64,000 nucleotides of DNA from Paenibacillus sp. FSL R5-0345 (GCF_000758585.1 NZ_CP009281.1:4216001-4280000), one strand, 5' to 3'. Numbered from the stretch's first letter, positions 1 to 9,287 are shown. Notes: a model not told the origin generated them from the letters alone. Numbers and translations: made by a program.

Positions 1-62
1 CGATCTGCCTTTTCACCGGATAATATTGCTTTAAATCGATCTTGCTTACTCCATTCACTCAT
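1..62 (-). CDS. Uroporphyrinogen decarboxylase-like protein, N-terminus only
   Basis: Only the first 20 codons lie in the window; the gene runs off the left edge. The ATG at 62 follows a GGGAGG ribosome binding site. The visible protein contains RFKAILSGEKADR, the pattern that opens URO-D-fold proteins (an 'R...A...GE..DR' helix and turn before the barrel). This group includes haem-pathway HemE and corrinoid/methyl-transfer enzymes of the MtaA/CmuA type. It sits 31 bp behind metI in the same direction, so it is probably the last or a late gene of the GntR-M20-metNI operon. That placement suggests a methyl- or sulfur-related role rather than haem synthesis. The family call is inferred from a very short stretch. 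Confidence 0.5.
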   Translation of the reverse strand, partial: MSEWSKQDRFKAILSGEKAD

Positions 63-93
63 CTGCCAAACTCCCTCCCGGAATATGTAATGA

Positions 94-753
94 CTAATAA
101 CGGCGAATTTTTCTCGCTAACGTGTTACCTAAGGATTGAATGCCTTGCACTAAAATAATGAGAATGATCACGGTAGCTACCACGACAACCGTATCAAAAC
201 GTTGGTATCCATATACAATCGCCAAGTCTCCGACACCGCCGCCTCCAACCGTACCAGCCATTGCAGTTGCACCGATCAACCCGATCGTTGCCGTTGTCAA
301 AGACAGAATTAATGATCCAACCGCCTCTGGCAATAAAAAGTACCATATTACTTGAAATGGCGTAGCCCCCATCGCTTCGGCGGCTTCAAGAATTCCCGGG
401 TTCACTTCAAGCAAGGAGTTCTCTACCAAACGTCCAATGTAAGGAGCAATATAGATAATTAATGGTACGATCGCTGCGCTTGTGCCAATCGAAGTATGAA
501 CAATCAAACGTGTGAAAGGTACGATTGCCACAAGTAAAATAATAAATGGCAGAGAACGTATGATGTTAATAATCGGATTAAGTATGGCGTAAAGCGCTTT
601 GTTCTCCAAAACACCACCAGGACGAGTGATTACAAGCAATATCCCAAAAGGAATCCCAATCAAAGAGCCAACAAACAAGGAGACGCCAACCATCTGAATC
701 GTTTCAATAATCGCCTGCAGAAATTGATCACCTGTTAATGTGGTCGAAAACAT
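94..753 (-). CDS. metI: Methionine-type ABC transporter permease MetI
   Basis: This is an inner-membrane permease of the MetNIQ (MUT) family, which imports D/L-methionine and related sulfur compounds. It has 219 residues, the normal MetI length, and about five hydrophobic segments. The cytoplasmic coupling loop reads EAAEAMGATPFQVIWYFLLPEA at roughly residues 122-143, which is the EAA motif that contacts the ATPase. The start overlaps the end of metN by 26 bp, so the two are translationally coupled. No binding lipoprotein (MetQ) lies in the window, so it is either beyond the left edge or unlinked. The family call is firm. The substrate is inferred, because MetI homologues are also used for other sulfur or amino-acid ligands. 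Confidence 0.9.
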   Translation of the reverse strand: MFSTTLTGDQFLQAIIETIQMVGVSLFVGSLIGIPFGILLVITRPGGVLENKALYAILNPIINIIRSLPFIILLVAIVPFTRLIVHTSIGTSAAIVPLIIYIAPYIGRLVENSLLEVNPGILEAAEAMGATPFQVIWYFLLPEAVGSLILSLTTATIGLIGATAMAGTVGGGGVGDLAIVYGYQRFDTVVVVATVIILIILVQGIQSLGNTLARKIRRY

Positions 754-1771
754 TAGATTCTACCTCCTCTACACCGACTCCATGACGTTTTAAGAAAGAT
801 AACGCATTGTTAATTTCAGCTGTATCTCCACTGCATTGAATAATTACTGTGCCCAGTGTCGTTTCCTGAATCTCCGTCGTATTCGCAAATAAAATATTGA
901 CCATCACATCAAAGGAACGAATCATTTCGAACAGGATAGGCTCAGATGCACTTTCACCAACAAAATTAAGCTTATGAAGAACACTGCCAGGCGCCGTTTT
1001 AATGGTTTTTTGCACGCTCGGTGTAATGCTGTTCTGAATAACTGTCTTCACAAAATTTTGAGTGGTCTTATGCTTGGGGCTACCGAATACATCTAGTACG
1101 CTACCTTGCTCTATAATCCGGCCTTCTTCCATGACCGCTACCTTATTACAAATCTCTTGAATGACAGACATTTCATGTGTAATGATCATCACTGTAATGT
1201 TGTACTCTGCATTGATCTTTTTTAATAGCTGTAAAATAGAATGGGTTGTCTGTGGATCTAAGGCAGAAGTCGCTTCATCACATAAAAGGATAGATGGATT
1301 TGAGGCAAGTGCTCTAGCAATCCCGACACGCTGCTTCTGCCCACCTGACAATTCACTGGGATAACTCCCCGCTTTGTCACTTAATCCAACAAACTCTAGC
1401 AACTCTTGTACACGCTGGCGGATTTCATTCTTATTCTTTTTTAGAAGAACCAGAGGAATCGCTACATTATCAAATACTTTTTTAGATTCTAATAGATTAA
1501 AATGTTGAAAAATCATGCCGATATTCTTCTTAGCCGCACGCAGCTCTTTATCGTTATAGGTTCCTAAATCACGCCCAGCAACGAAGACCTGTCCTTCAGT
1601 AGGTCTTTCCAAATAATTGACTAAACGAATTAATGTACTTTTCCCCGCACCACTATAGCCGATAACGCCAAAGATATCGCCTTTATCAACCTTTAAATCG
1701 ATCCCTTTAAGAGCATCAATCGTGATTCCTTTCCGAGTGAACGTTTTGGAAACCTGTTTTAGTTCAATCAT
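728..1771 (-). CDS. metN: Methionine-type ABC transporter ATPase MetN
   Basis: This is the ATP-hydrolysing subunit of a methionine-type importer. Walker A GYSGAGKST is at residues 38-46, the Q-loop (QHFNLL) near 89, signature LSGGQ at 141-145, Walker B ILLCDE at 161-166 and the switch His at 199. From about residue 265 to the end it has the extra ACT-like NIL domain, where methionine binds and trans-inhibits transport in this family. I place the start at the ATG at 1771 (MIELKQ), six bases after an AGAGGA ribosome binding site. An upstream TTG at 1786 overlaps that site and is less likely. It overlaps metI and follows the M20 hydrolase gene by 46 bp. I see no S-box or T-box leader. Confidence 0.92.
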   Translation of the reverse strand: MIELKQVSKTFTRKGITIDALKGIDLKVDKGDIFGVIGYSGAGKSTLIRLVNYLERPTEGQVFVAGRDLGTYNDKELRAAKKNIGMIFQHFNLLESKKVFDNVAIPLVLLKKNKNEIRQRVQELLEFVGLSDKAGSYPSELSGGQKQRVGIARALASNPSILLCDEATSALDPQTTHSILQLLKKINAEYNITVMIITHEMSVIQEICNKVAVMEEGRIIEQGSVLDVFGSPKHKTTQNFVKTVIQNSITPSVQKTIKTAPGSVLHKLNFVGESASEPILFEMIRSFDVMVNILFANTTEIQETTLGTVIIQCSGDTAEINNALSFLKRHGVGVEEVESNVFDHINR

Positions 1772-1817
1772 ATACATTCCTCTCAATCATCTTTAGGATT
1801 TAGGTCAAGGAGATTAA

Positions 1818-2978
1818 TTAAGCTTTAACTTTTAGCTTCACCAATGCTTGTTCTGCCAATATAGCGAAGTACTTCGCAGCAGGTAAGATCGCAGCCTCAT
1901 CCACATCGAAACGAGGGTGATGTAAAGCATACGCTGGACCTGAACCTATATTTACAAAAGCGCCCGGTATCTGTTGTAGATAGAAGGAGAAATCTTCTCC
2001 ACCCATCTGTGGAGGAATATCATGTACTTCGTATCCGACATGTGAGGCGATCTCTTTGGTAAAGTCAGCCCATTCTCCATGGTTTATCGTTGCTGGCGGA
2101 CCAGGATACCAATGTAGCTGTGCTTCTGCCCCTGCAGCTGCAGCAATCCCTTCAATAATTCGAGTCATTTGGATTGGAATTTGGCCACGAATTTCTTCAT
2201 TATAAGTTCGCACCGTACCTTCTAATTCCACTTTTTCCGGCAATACATTCCATGTGAAGCCCCCATTAATTCTGGTGACACTTAACACAACTGGTTCAGT
2301 GGTGCTATTTTGACGGCTAACAATGGTTTGTAGCGACGTAATGATCTGAGCCGCAGTGACAATAGAATCTACACCTTTTTCCGGAGTAGCCGCATGAGCG
2401 CCGACACCTTTTACCGTGATTTCAAACCGATCAACACCTGCTGTTAAAGCTCCCGTTCTAGTTCCAAATGCTCCAGTTGGCAGGTCTGGTGAATTATGTA
2501 GACCAAATATTGCATCTACACCCTTGAGTCCTCCTGATGCTAAGACACTTTCCGCCCCATGCCCTGTTTCTTCAGCTGGTTGGAACAATACTCTAACCTT
2601 GCCAGGCAATTCACTTTCACGTGCCTTTAACAATAAGGCAGCTCCTAGAATCGTAGCCGTATGAAAATCGTGCCCACAAGCATGCATTTTCCCAGGAATC
2701 TCAGAAGCAAAAGATAATCCAGTCTGTTCCTCTATCGGAAGTGCATCAATATCACAGCGAATGGCTACAACAGGTCCGTTTCCTTGCCCGATCTCTGCAA
2801 TAAGTCCGGTTTGTAATGGTAGGTCTAAAATATGAATATTGGCGTTAGTCAGCCATTCTCGTAATTTCTCTGTGGTCTTAAATTCTTCATAAGCTAATTC
2901 AGGCTCTCTGTGCAGGTTTCTTCGAACATCTATTAATTGATTTACTAAAGCTTGATCAGCCTCATTAAGTAAATTCAT
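1818..2978 (-). CDS. M20 family metallopeptidase / N-acyl-amino acid amidohydrolase
   Basis: This is a zinc/manganese amidohydrolase of the M20D group (IAA-amino acid hydrolase, N-acetyl-cysteine/diaminopimelate deacetylase and YxeP-like enzymes). The 386 residues match the family length. Metal and catalytic signatures are visible: HACGHDFH around residues 99-106 (Cys101, His103), PAEE at about 134-137 with the general-base Glu, and GGEDFSFY near the C-terminus. A ribosome binding site GGGGAG lies 9 bases before the ATG. Its place between a GntR regulator and metNI suggests that it frees an amino acid, plausibly a sulfur amino acid, from an N-acylated precursor that the transporter brings in. 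The family is firm; the substrate is inferred. Confidence 0.88.
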   Translation of the reverse strand: MNLLNEADQALVNQLIDVRRNLHREPELAYEEFKTTEKLREWLTNANIHILDLPLQTGLIAEIGQGNGPVVAIRCDIDALPIEEQTGLSFASEIPGKMHACGHDFHTATILGAALLLKARESELPGKVRVLFQPAEETGHGAESVLASGGLKGVDAIFGLHNSPDLPTGAFGTRTGALTAGVDRFEITVKGVGAHAATPEKGVDSIVTAAQIITSLQTIVSRQNSTTEPVVLSVTRINGGFTWNVLPEKVELEGTVRTYNEEIRGQIPIQMTRIIEGIAAAAGAEAQLHWYPGPPATINHGEWADFTKEIASHVGYEVHDIPPQMGGEDFSFYLQQIPGAFVNIGSGPAYALHHPRFDVDEAAILPAAKYFAILAEQALVKLKVKA

Positions 2979-2998
2979 AGTAAAGTGCTCCCCTTTCT

Positions 2999-3670
2999 TT
3001 ATGCTTCCAGCTTTTCTTCAATACCTTTAATCCGGTCAAGTGCAGTAGCTAGACTGCTTAAAATATGATCTCGCATGGCTTTTTCAGCACCATCTTCATT
3101 GTGGTCAGCGATCATTTGCAAGATCAGATCATGTTCTTCATCTGCCTGTGTATTCCAATCTCCATGCATGGAGACGAATCGACAATAACGAAGGGAATGA
3201 TCTCTTAATTGATTCAGAACTTTTTCGAACGTTCTAAGCTCACTGATTTCTGATAAATAATCATGGAACTCAAATCCATAGGTAACGAAATTCTGATTGT
3301 CGCCAAGCTGGAAGGAGTGTTTCATTTTGGTAATCAATGTCGTTAAATTAACAATATCTTTCTCTGTAGCATGCTTAGCTGCACTTCTTGCAATATAACC
3401 CTCCAGCATGCTGCGAATATGAAATATTTCTTCAACCTCTTTGAGTGTCACAGAAGCTACCCGCAGTCTTCCATTTGGCTGTCGAATGAGAAAATCCTCG
3501 TTCTCCAATCTCTGTATGGCCTCTCTTAGTGGCGTACGACTAACTCCTAATAACGCCGCCAAATTTTCTTCATGTACAGGTTGATCCGGCTCTAATTCAC
3601 TATCAATAATTTTTTGTTTTAATGCATCGTAGGTATTATCCTTTGACAGCCTTCGTGTTCGAATCGCCAT
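2999..3670 (-). CDS. GntR family transcriptional regulator (FCD type)
   Basis: This is a DNA-binding regulator with an N-terminal winged helix (LAALLGVSRTPLREAIQRL, the typical GntR recognition region) and a C-terminal all-helical FCD ligand-binding domain. I choose the ATG at 3670 (MAIRTRR), preceded by GAGGAG ten bases upstream. A longer reading from a TTG at 3706 would swallow that ribosome binding site. It is the first gene of the operon with the M20 hydrolase and metNI, 20 bp before the hydrolase. The 18-bp perfect palindrome at 3730-3747 just upstream is the obvious autoregulatory operator. The effector is probably the substrate or product of the hydrolase, or a fatty or amino acid, as for other FCD regulators. 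Confidence 0.88.
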   Translation of the reverse strand: MAIRTRRLSKDNTYDALKQKIIDSELEPDQPVHEENLAALLGVSRTPLREAIQRLENEDFLIRQPNGRLRVASVTLKEVEEIFHIRSMLEGYIARSAAKHATEKDIVNLTTLITKMKHSFQLGDNQNFVTYGFEFHDYLSEISELRTFEKVLNQLRDHSLRYCRFVSMHGDWNTQADEEHDLILQMIADHNEDGAEKAMRDHILSSLATALDRIKGIEEKLEA

Positions 3671-3729
3671 ATCTATGTAGCTCCTCATCGATAATCTGTC
3701 GGGCAAGAGAGCCTCAACAATATATTTGT

Positions 3730-3747
3730 ATAATTGTATACAATTAT
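3730..3747 (-). promoter_or_regulatory. Palindromic GntR-type operator at the operon promoter
   Basis: ATAATTGTATACAATTAT is a perfect 18-bp palindrome about 60 bp upstream of the GntR start. Its TTGTATACAA core matches what FCD-type GntR regulators usually bind. On the minus strand a candidate -35 (TTGAAC) lies about 16-17 bp before a weak TAATAA -10 that abuts the palindrome, so a bound repressor would block the promoter. The palindrome is seen directly; its role is inferred. Confidence 0.7.
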
Positions 3748-3849
3748 TAGTTTTGAATGGATTCGTTCAATCTTTTTTATACTATATTCCAATTAATCCA
3801 CCTAGTCAAGTAGGATTTAGAGGAATAATGTATTTATCTTCAATATCAA

Positions 3850-3888
3850 AAAAAGCTCTACAACCACAAGGGTCGTAGAGCTTTTTTT
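3850..3888 (-). terminator. Intrinsic terminator after the sodium symporter gene
   Basis: A 12-bp stem (AAAAAGCTCTAC with GTAGAGCTTTTT) closes over a short loop and is flanked by A and T runs on both sides. It lies about 30 bp past the stop of the minus-strand symporter gene. It could also stop plus-strand readthrough. Confidence 0.85.
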
Positions 3889-3914
3889 GATGATTTTTCA
3901 GACATTGAATTAAA

Positions 3915-5267
3915 TTAAAATTTAATAATCCCTGAGGTATGAAGCAATACCAAAAATACCAGAATCGGCGCAACATACCGGAGCATAAACAACCAAACGC
4001 GGAACCAACCTGCCTTAAGCCCAGCCGCTTCTGCTGCCCCTTTCCAGAAATAACCGGCAAAGATGGTAACCAGCAAACCGCCTAGTGGCAACATAATGTT
4101 AGAGGTTACAAAATCCACCCAATCGAATAGCGCTTTGCCGCCAAACGATAGCTCAGGGAACATTCCCAGAGACATCGCCGAAGGAACACTGAGTAGGAAA
4201 CATACTAGCGACAAAATCCAAACTGAACGTTTCCGGCTCCAATTCCAGCGCTCCATCGCGAAAGATACAGGTACCTCAAGCAGGGATACGGCAGAGGTTA
4301 AAGCCGCAATCGCCAGCAAAATAAAGAACAGACCGCCAAAGAATGCACCAAACGGCATAGCTGAGAAAGCTGCCGGCAAAGCAATGAAAATTAGCGAAGG
4401 TCCTTGATCAGGAGCAATGCCAAATGAGAAAGTCGTCGGAAAAATGATTAATCCTGCGATAAACGCATATAACAAATCTCCCGCCCCGACTGCGAGCGCA
4501 GCAGTTCCTAGCGATTGTTTTTTATCCACATAAGAGCCGTAGGTCAGGAGTATTCCCATCCCTAGCGACAATGAAAAGAAAGCATGTCCCAATGCGACTA
4601 GCGCAGATTCCGCCGTTAATACCGAGAAGTCCGGTTTTAGGAAAAAGGATACCCCTTCTTCTGCACCCGGTAAGGTTACTGCGCGAATCATCAATACAAA
4701 AAGAAGAACGACCAGACCAGGGATTAATACTTTATTAAATTTCTCAATCCCGCCTGATACTCCAAGAATAACTACACCCGCTGTTATAAGGATTGCTATC
4801 CCCTGCCAAACAATCGGCATAGGTCCAGAGATAAAGGAGTTGAATTCACCTGCATAATTACTAGAACTAAACAGTTGTCCATTAAATGCGATCATTGCGT
4901 AGTTCAGCGTCCATCCTGCAACAATGATATAGAAGGATAGAATTAAAAATGGTGCAAGGACTTGCAGAAATCCGACCGCCATCCAGCTCTTCCCGCCTCC
5001 GGCACGTACAAATGCAGTAGCCGCGCTTCCACGTCCGCTGCGACCGATGGCCAGCTCTGCCAGCAACACCGGTAAACCGATCAACACTAGACATACAATG
5101 AAGAGAAGGAAAAAAGCCGCTCCTCCATTTTCCCCAGTAATATAGGGGAACTTCCACATATTCCCCAGCCCTACTGAGCTTCCGATAGCTGCGAAAATAA
5201 AGCCGGCGGAAGAAAATCGCTCCTTCTTCTCCGAGAGAAGGTTTTTTTCACCTTTAAATTGATTCAT
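3915..5267 (-). CDS. Sodium:neurotransmitter symporter family (NSS) transporter
   Basis: This is a secondary transporter of the LeuT/NSS fold that moves an amino acid or related solute inward with Na+. It has 450 residues and about eleven hydrophobic segments. The N-terminus carries the family hallmark FSSAGFIFAAIGSSVGLGNMW, with the unwound TM1 that binds Na+ and substrate, followed by WKFPY and the ENGGAAFF element. TM3, TM6 and TM8 regions are recognisable, for example GILLTYGSY. Bacillus homologues are YhdH and YocR. It is monocistronic, with a terminator at 3850-3888 behind it. The substrate cannot be read from the sequence. Confidence 0.9.
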   Translation of the reverse strand: MNQFKGEKNLLSEKKERFSSAGFIFAAIGSSVGLGNMWKFPYITGENGGAAFFLLFIVCLVLIGLPVLLAELAIGRSGRGSAATAFVRAGGGKSWMAVGFLQVLAPFLILSFYIIVAGWTLNYAMIAFNGQLFSSSNYAGEFNSFISGPMPIVWQGIAILITAGVVILGVSGGIEKFNKVLIPGLVVLLFVLMIRAVTLPGAEEGVSFFLKPDFSVLTAESALVALGHAFFSLSLGMGILLTYGSYVDKKQSLGTAALAVGAGDLLYAFIAGLIIFPTTFSFGIAPDQGPSLIFIALPAAFSAMPFGAFFGGLFFILLAIAALTSAVSLLEVPVSFAMERWNWSRKRSVWILSLVCFLLSVPSAMSLGMFPELSFGGKALFDWVDFVTSNIMLPLGGLLVTIFAGYFWKGAAEAAGLKAGWFRVWLFMLRYVAPILVFLVLLHTSGIIKF

Positions 5268-5401
5268 TCTTATGCCCCGTTTTCTTTTTTTCTTTTTTTA
5301 GACCTCATTATAGCCTATGTTAGCATGATCGTCATATGAAAATTTTCTGAATATTTATATCATTTTCAATAATTATCCAAATTAGACATGAAATTCATTG
5401 C

Positions 5402-5452
5402 AAAAAAAAGGAGCTACATGCCCTAGTCTTGGACTAGAACCGTAGCTCCTTC
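5402..5452 (-). terminator. Intrinsic terminator after the sugar ABC permease pair
   Basis: The outer stem AAGGAGCTAC/GTAGCTCCTT is combined with an inner CTAGTC/GACTAG hairpin and is followed on the minus strand by eight T. It lies 26 bp after the stop of the gene ending at 5478. Confidence 0.9.
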
Positions 5453-5477
5453 TTCAAATTCTTTTTCTAAAAAGAAA

Positions 5478-6350
5478 TTATTCTTTTACAGCCCCTACCA
5501 CAATCCCAGTTACAAAGAAACGTTGCAGGAAAGGATAAACCAATAGAATTGGCAAAGCACTTATGAAAATCTGCGAGGCCCGAATGGTTCGTTGTGATAA
5601 ATTAGCAACGGCGGCCGGATCAAGCTTAGACATATCTGCCTGAACGATAATCGTCTGCATAAACGTTGCTAGCGGAAGCTTGTCTGCATCTCTGATATAA
5701 ATAATACCGTCAAAATAAGCGTTCCAGTGTCCTACCATAAGGAATAGAGAAACGGTCGCAATAACAGGTAAGGAGACCGGTAAATATATTTTCACAAAGG
5801 TCTGAAAGTGTCCTGCCCCATCAATAAAAGCTGCTTCCTCAAGGTCTTTAGGTACGGTACGGAAGAAATTCAGAAGCAAAATGATGTTAAATACAGCCAC
5901 TAATCCAGGAAGAATAAGTGCCATCAATGAATTCATAAGACCAAGCTTCAGAATTAGAATGTAACCCGGTATCAGACCTCCGCTGAACAGCATGGTGACA
6001 ACAAAATACCAAAGATAGACGTTTCTTGCACGAAAGACTCTTGTTTCCTTAGACAGCGCATAAGCTGCAACCGTATTTACCACCAGCGCTAGACCTGTTC
6101 CGAGTACTGTCCGTTCCACAGACACCCACAAGGAGTTAAGGAAATTGACATTATTAAACGTCTTTGCATAGGCTTCAAAGGTAAAGCCAATCGGCCAGAA
6201 TGTGACTAATCCAGCATTAGCAGGTGCGGATGCACTAAGAGATACCATGAGTAAGTGGTACAAAGGTAGCAGGCAGAGCACGGAAAGGATTGTCAAACAC
6301 ACATTATTGATTATACTGAATATTCGATATGGAATTGTTTTATGGTACAT
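5478..6350 (-). CDS. Carbohydrate ABC transporter permease (LplC/MalG-like)
   Basis: This is the second inner-membrane subunit of a CUT1-type sugar importer, with 290 residues and six predicted membrane helices. The N-terminal region LSVLCLLPLYHLLMVSLS and the coupling loop LEEAAFIDGAGHFQTFVKIYLPV (EAA-DGA motif) identify the Lpl/Yte subgroup, which imports complex oligosaccharides such as plant cell-wall fragments in Paenibacillus and Bacillus. It follows the first permease gene by 15 bp and ends at a strong terminator. No ATPase gene is nearby, as is usual for this group, which shares an MsmX-type ATPase. The substrate is unknown. Confidence 0.9.
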   Translation of the reverse strand: MYHKTIPYRIFSIINNVCLTILSVLCLLPLYHLLMVSLSASAPANAGLVTFWPIGFTFEAYAKTFNNVNFLNSLWVSVERTVLGTGLALVVNTVAAYALSKETRVFRARNVYLWYFVVTMLFSGGLIPGYILILKLGLMNSLMALILPGLVAVFNIILLLNFFRTVPKDLEEAAFIDGAGHFQTFVKIYLPVSLPVIATVSLFLMVGHWNAYFDGIIYIRDADKLPLATFMQTIIVQADMSKLDPAAVANLSQRTIRASQIFISALPILLVYPFLQRFFVTGIVVGAVKE

Positions 6351-6365
6351 CAGTTGTCATCCTTT

Positions 6366-7328
6366 CTAGAAAATTCTGTACCCTGCAAATCTATAAGCAA
6401 GTCGGTAAGAGACTACGATTAAGACTAAGCTAATTAACGATTTAAATAGATTAACTGCGGTTGCGAAACTGAACTGTCCGCTTAGAAGACCTTCTCTATA
6501 CACGAAGGTATCAATGATATCTCCCTGCTGATAGATCAATGGACTGTACAAGTTAAAGATCTGGTCAAAGTTTGCGTTGAGCACATTACCCAGTGCCAAG
6601 GTGGCGATTACGATAGCGATTGGGATTAACGCTGGGATTGTGATATACATCGTTTGTTTCCAACGCCCCGCCCCATCCACTTCAGCAGCTTCATAAAGTG
6701 ATGGATTGATACCCGAAAGTGCCGCTAAAAAGATAATCGTATTGAAACCAAACTCTTTCCAAACATCACTGGCAATGATAGTGAACCTGAACCAGTTGCC
6801 GTCTCCTAGGAAGAAAATCGGCTTGATGCCGAATACAGATGTGAGGAATTGATTGACAATACCTGTCTGAGCAAGGATATCAATAAGAATCCCTGAAAGT
6901 GTAACCCAAGACAGAAAGTGCGGAAGATAAACGAGTGTTTGAATAGTTCTTTTAAGGCCCATTCTTCTTACCTCATTAAGCAATAAGGCGAAGATAAACG
7001 GAATAATCAAGTTCAAAACAATTTTGGAGCAAGCAAAAAATAACGTATTCCACGTAATGGACAGGAAATAATCATTCTCCCACATGTACCTGAAATGCTT
7101 AAGTCCGACCCACTCGGAATCAAAAAAACCTAGTGCAGGTTTATAGTCTTGAAATGCCATAAGAATTCCGGACATCGGAATATAAGAAAAAATAAAAACC
7201 ATGATTGCCGCTGGCAACACCATAAAATGGAGAATCCATGGTTGATTAAAGCCTTTTTTTCTTTTTTTACTCGGCTGACTTTCTAGGCTCGCCTGTGGTA
7301 TCGAGTTAACCTCCATATTAGCCTCCAT
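6366..7328 (-). CDS. Carbohydrate ABC transporter permease (LplB/MalF-like)
   Basis: This is the first inner-membrane subunit of the same CUT1 importer, with 320 residues. A charged, lysine-rich cytoplasmic head (SKKRKKG near residue 20) precedes six membrane helices. The LplB-type signature FSYIPMSGILMAFQDYKP follows helix 1, and the coupling loop reads LYEAAEVDGAGRWKQTMYITIP. The ATG at 7328 has AGGAGAG four bases upstream. It is transcribed away from the sensor kinase gene at 7472. The 143-bp gap must therefore hold divergent promoters that the neighbouring YesN-type regulator probably controls. Confidence 0.92.
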   Translation of the reverse strand: MEANMEVNSIPQASLESQPSKKRKKGFNQPWILHFMVLPAAIMVFIFSYIPMSGILMAFQDYKPALGFFDSEWVGLKHFRYMWENDYFLSITWNTLFFACSKIVLNLIIPFIFALLLNEVRRMGLKRTIQTLVYLPHFLSWVTLSGILIDILAQTGIVNQFLTSVFGIKPIFFLGDGNWFRFTIIASDVWKEFGFNTIIFLAALSGINPSLYEAAEVDGAGRWKQTMYITIPALIPIAIVIATLALGNVLNANFDQIFNLYSPLIYQQGDIIDTFVYREGLLSGQFSFATAVNLFKSLISLVLIVVSYRLAYRFAGYRIF

Positions 7329-7471
7329 AGCTCTCTCCTGTTCCCAAAAAAAATATTTTGTGTGTGATGGGGATCTCTGCTATAAATAGTATCAGGCGTT
7401 TCTCAGGTTTGACTATATAACATTGTTAGGCTTGATAGGGTTTTATTAGGACAACATCTGGAGGGGCATTT

Positions 7472-9283
7472 ATGAATTTATGGAAGCGCTTTACAATACT
7501 TAGAGGAAACTTACAATCTCGATTTAGTCTGTTTGCCAAAATAAACAGCTTGATCATAATCCTATTCATTCCCATCATTATCATGTATACCTTTTCAAAT
7601 AACGTCACCTTCGAGGTTGTAGGCAAAGAGTTGCAGACGTCCAATACGAAACAACTTACTTTTTTATCCAATCAGATCGATTCGCGAATTAATCAGATGA
7701 TGGACTTCACTCTTATTCTGTCAAGAGATCCCAACGTCAGGGCATTCAATGGACTAAATGTATGGGAAGATCGATATGATCAGATGCAGACCAGATATAT
7801 TCTCCAGGAAAAGATGGTGCTTCAAGCTGGGGTTACAGATATTTGGCCGACCAGATACGCCGTTCATTCACAGCAAAATAAAGATGTCATCGCCAATTAC
7901 GACAGACCCATCGGGTATGACGAGGATTATTTAAAAGCAAATATGAGCGGAAGATGGACGTACGGTGATCATGGTGTGGAATCTCAAGGCGATCTAAAAT
8001 CCTTTTACTGGTTCTTAACGGATTCCTTAGCTCAGCCGGGGACATTAACGGGAAGTAGCCTAGTCATTGAAGCTAGTTTTAGTTATACGAACATTCAGAA
8101 CATGCTCGATTCGTACAAAGCAGGTGGACAAGGCGATCCGTTCTTCTATCACAAAGGGGAGAAACCGATCCTCAACCGTAGCGCGGACAAGCAGCTATCC
8201 GACGAACTAGTTAATTACCTGGATAATCACTCTCCAGAGAATACAACTCAGGATGTAGTGAAACTAAATGGGAAGAACTATTTGGTCAGTTCTGTGAAAT
8301 CAGCCTCTTTGGATTGGCATTTAGTAGATGTTGTCCCGCTTTATCAAATTCTCAAACCAATTTCTCTTAGTCGGGATTTATTCTATATCACAATGATTCT
8401 GCTATTTGTTGTGGGAGTATCCTCTTCCATTCTGCTATATAGAAACGTTCAATATCCAATTAAAAAGCTAGTCAGCGGTTTACAGCGCGTACAGCAAGGA
8501 GATTACTCCGTACGGCTTCATAGCAATGAGCAAAATGAGTTTTCGTTTCTGTTCCGTCGTTTTAATGATATGTCCCATCAAATTCAAGACCTGATAGAAA
8601 ATGTATTTAATGAAAAGATCCGAGCTCGAGAAGCTACTCTCAAGCAGCTTCAAGCGCAAATTAATCCACATTTCCTCTATAACTGTCTTGGTTATATTAT
8701 CAATATGGCCCAGATGAAGGATGAAGACGCTGTCGTATCAATGGCATATAATTTAAGTGCTTACTACCGTTATACCACCCGTATGGAACGGGAGACGGCT
8801 TCTTTGGAGGAAGAAATCAAGCTCTTGGTCAACTATTTAGATATCCAAAAACTGCGCAACGGCAGAATTGATTATCATATTGATATTCCTGAGGATATGC
8901 TTAGCCAATCTGTACCTCGCCTAATGCTCCAACCTATGGTGGAGAATTCTGTGATTCATGGAGTAGCGAAGTCCTATTCATCAGGCGAGATCAAGATTAG
9001 TGGTGAGAAATCAAACGGTTTCTGTAGAATTTATATTGATGACGACGGCCCCGGCTTGAATCCGGATCAGCTAGAAGCATTAAACCGTAAAATGCAAGAG
9101 CCTTTACAGGAGGAAATGGGTTGTGGTCTTTGGAATACGAATCAGCGGATCATGCACCTGTTCGGCAATCATTCAAGTCTTACCTTCAAGCCATCCCCTC
9201 TCGGTGGATTCCGAACAGAAATTGTCTGGGAAATCCCAACTGAGGATGATAGTTATAAATTAAAGGAACATCAAGGAGACTAA
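7472..9283 (+). CDS. YesM-like sensor histidine kinase
   Basis: This is a membrane kinase of the LytS/YesM class that senses an extracellular sugar signal. Membrane helices at about residues 26-41 and 304-323 flank a large dCache-like extracellular region. A HAMP linker spans about 325-378. The phosphoacceptor sits in QINPHFLYN (His400), followed by a HATPase_c domain with an N-box (MVENSVIHG) and G-boxes (DDDGPGL, GCGLWNTN). TGGAGGGG lies five bases before the ATG. Four bases separate it from the response regulator gene, so the two form one unit. In this family the pair activates the adjacent Lpl-type transporter. Confidence 0.93.
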   Translation: MNLWKRFTILRGNLQSRFSLFAKINSLIIILFIPIIIMYTFSNNVTFEVVGKELQTSNTKQLTFLSNQIDSRINQMMDFTLILSRDPNVRAFNGLNVWEDRYDQMQTRYILQEKMVLQAGVTDIWPTRYAVHSQQNKDVIANYDRPIGYDEDYLKANMSGRWTYGDHGVESQGDLKSFYWFLTDSLAQPGTLTGSSLVIEASFSYTNIQNMLDSYKAGGQGDPFFYHKGEKPILNRSADKQLSDELVNYLDNHSPENTTQDVVKLNGKNYLVSSVKSASLDWHLVDVVPLYQILKPISLSRDLFYITMILLFVVGVSSSILLYRNVQYPIKKLVSGLQRVQQGDYSVRLHSNEQNEFSFLFRRFNDMSHQIQDLIENVFNEKIRAREATLKQLQAQINPHFLYNCLGYIINMAQMKDEDAVVSMAYNLSAYYRYTTRMERETASLEEEIKLLVNYLDIQKLRNGRIDYHIDIPEDMLSQSVPRLMLQPMVENSVIHGVAKSYSSGEIKISGEKSNGFCRIYIDDDGPGLNPDQLEALNRKMQEPLQEEMGCGLWNTNQRIMHLFGNHSSLTFKPSPLGGFRTEIVWEIPTEDDSYKLKEHQGD

Positions 9284-9287
9284 CAAC

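Noticed and set aside
1772..1817. Possible S-box or T-box leader before metN
   Set aside because: The gaps around metN and upstream of the GntR gene are too short and lack the conserved helices and terminator of either riboswitch class.
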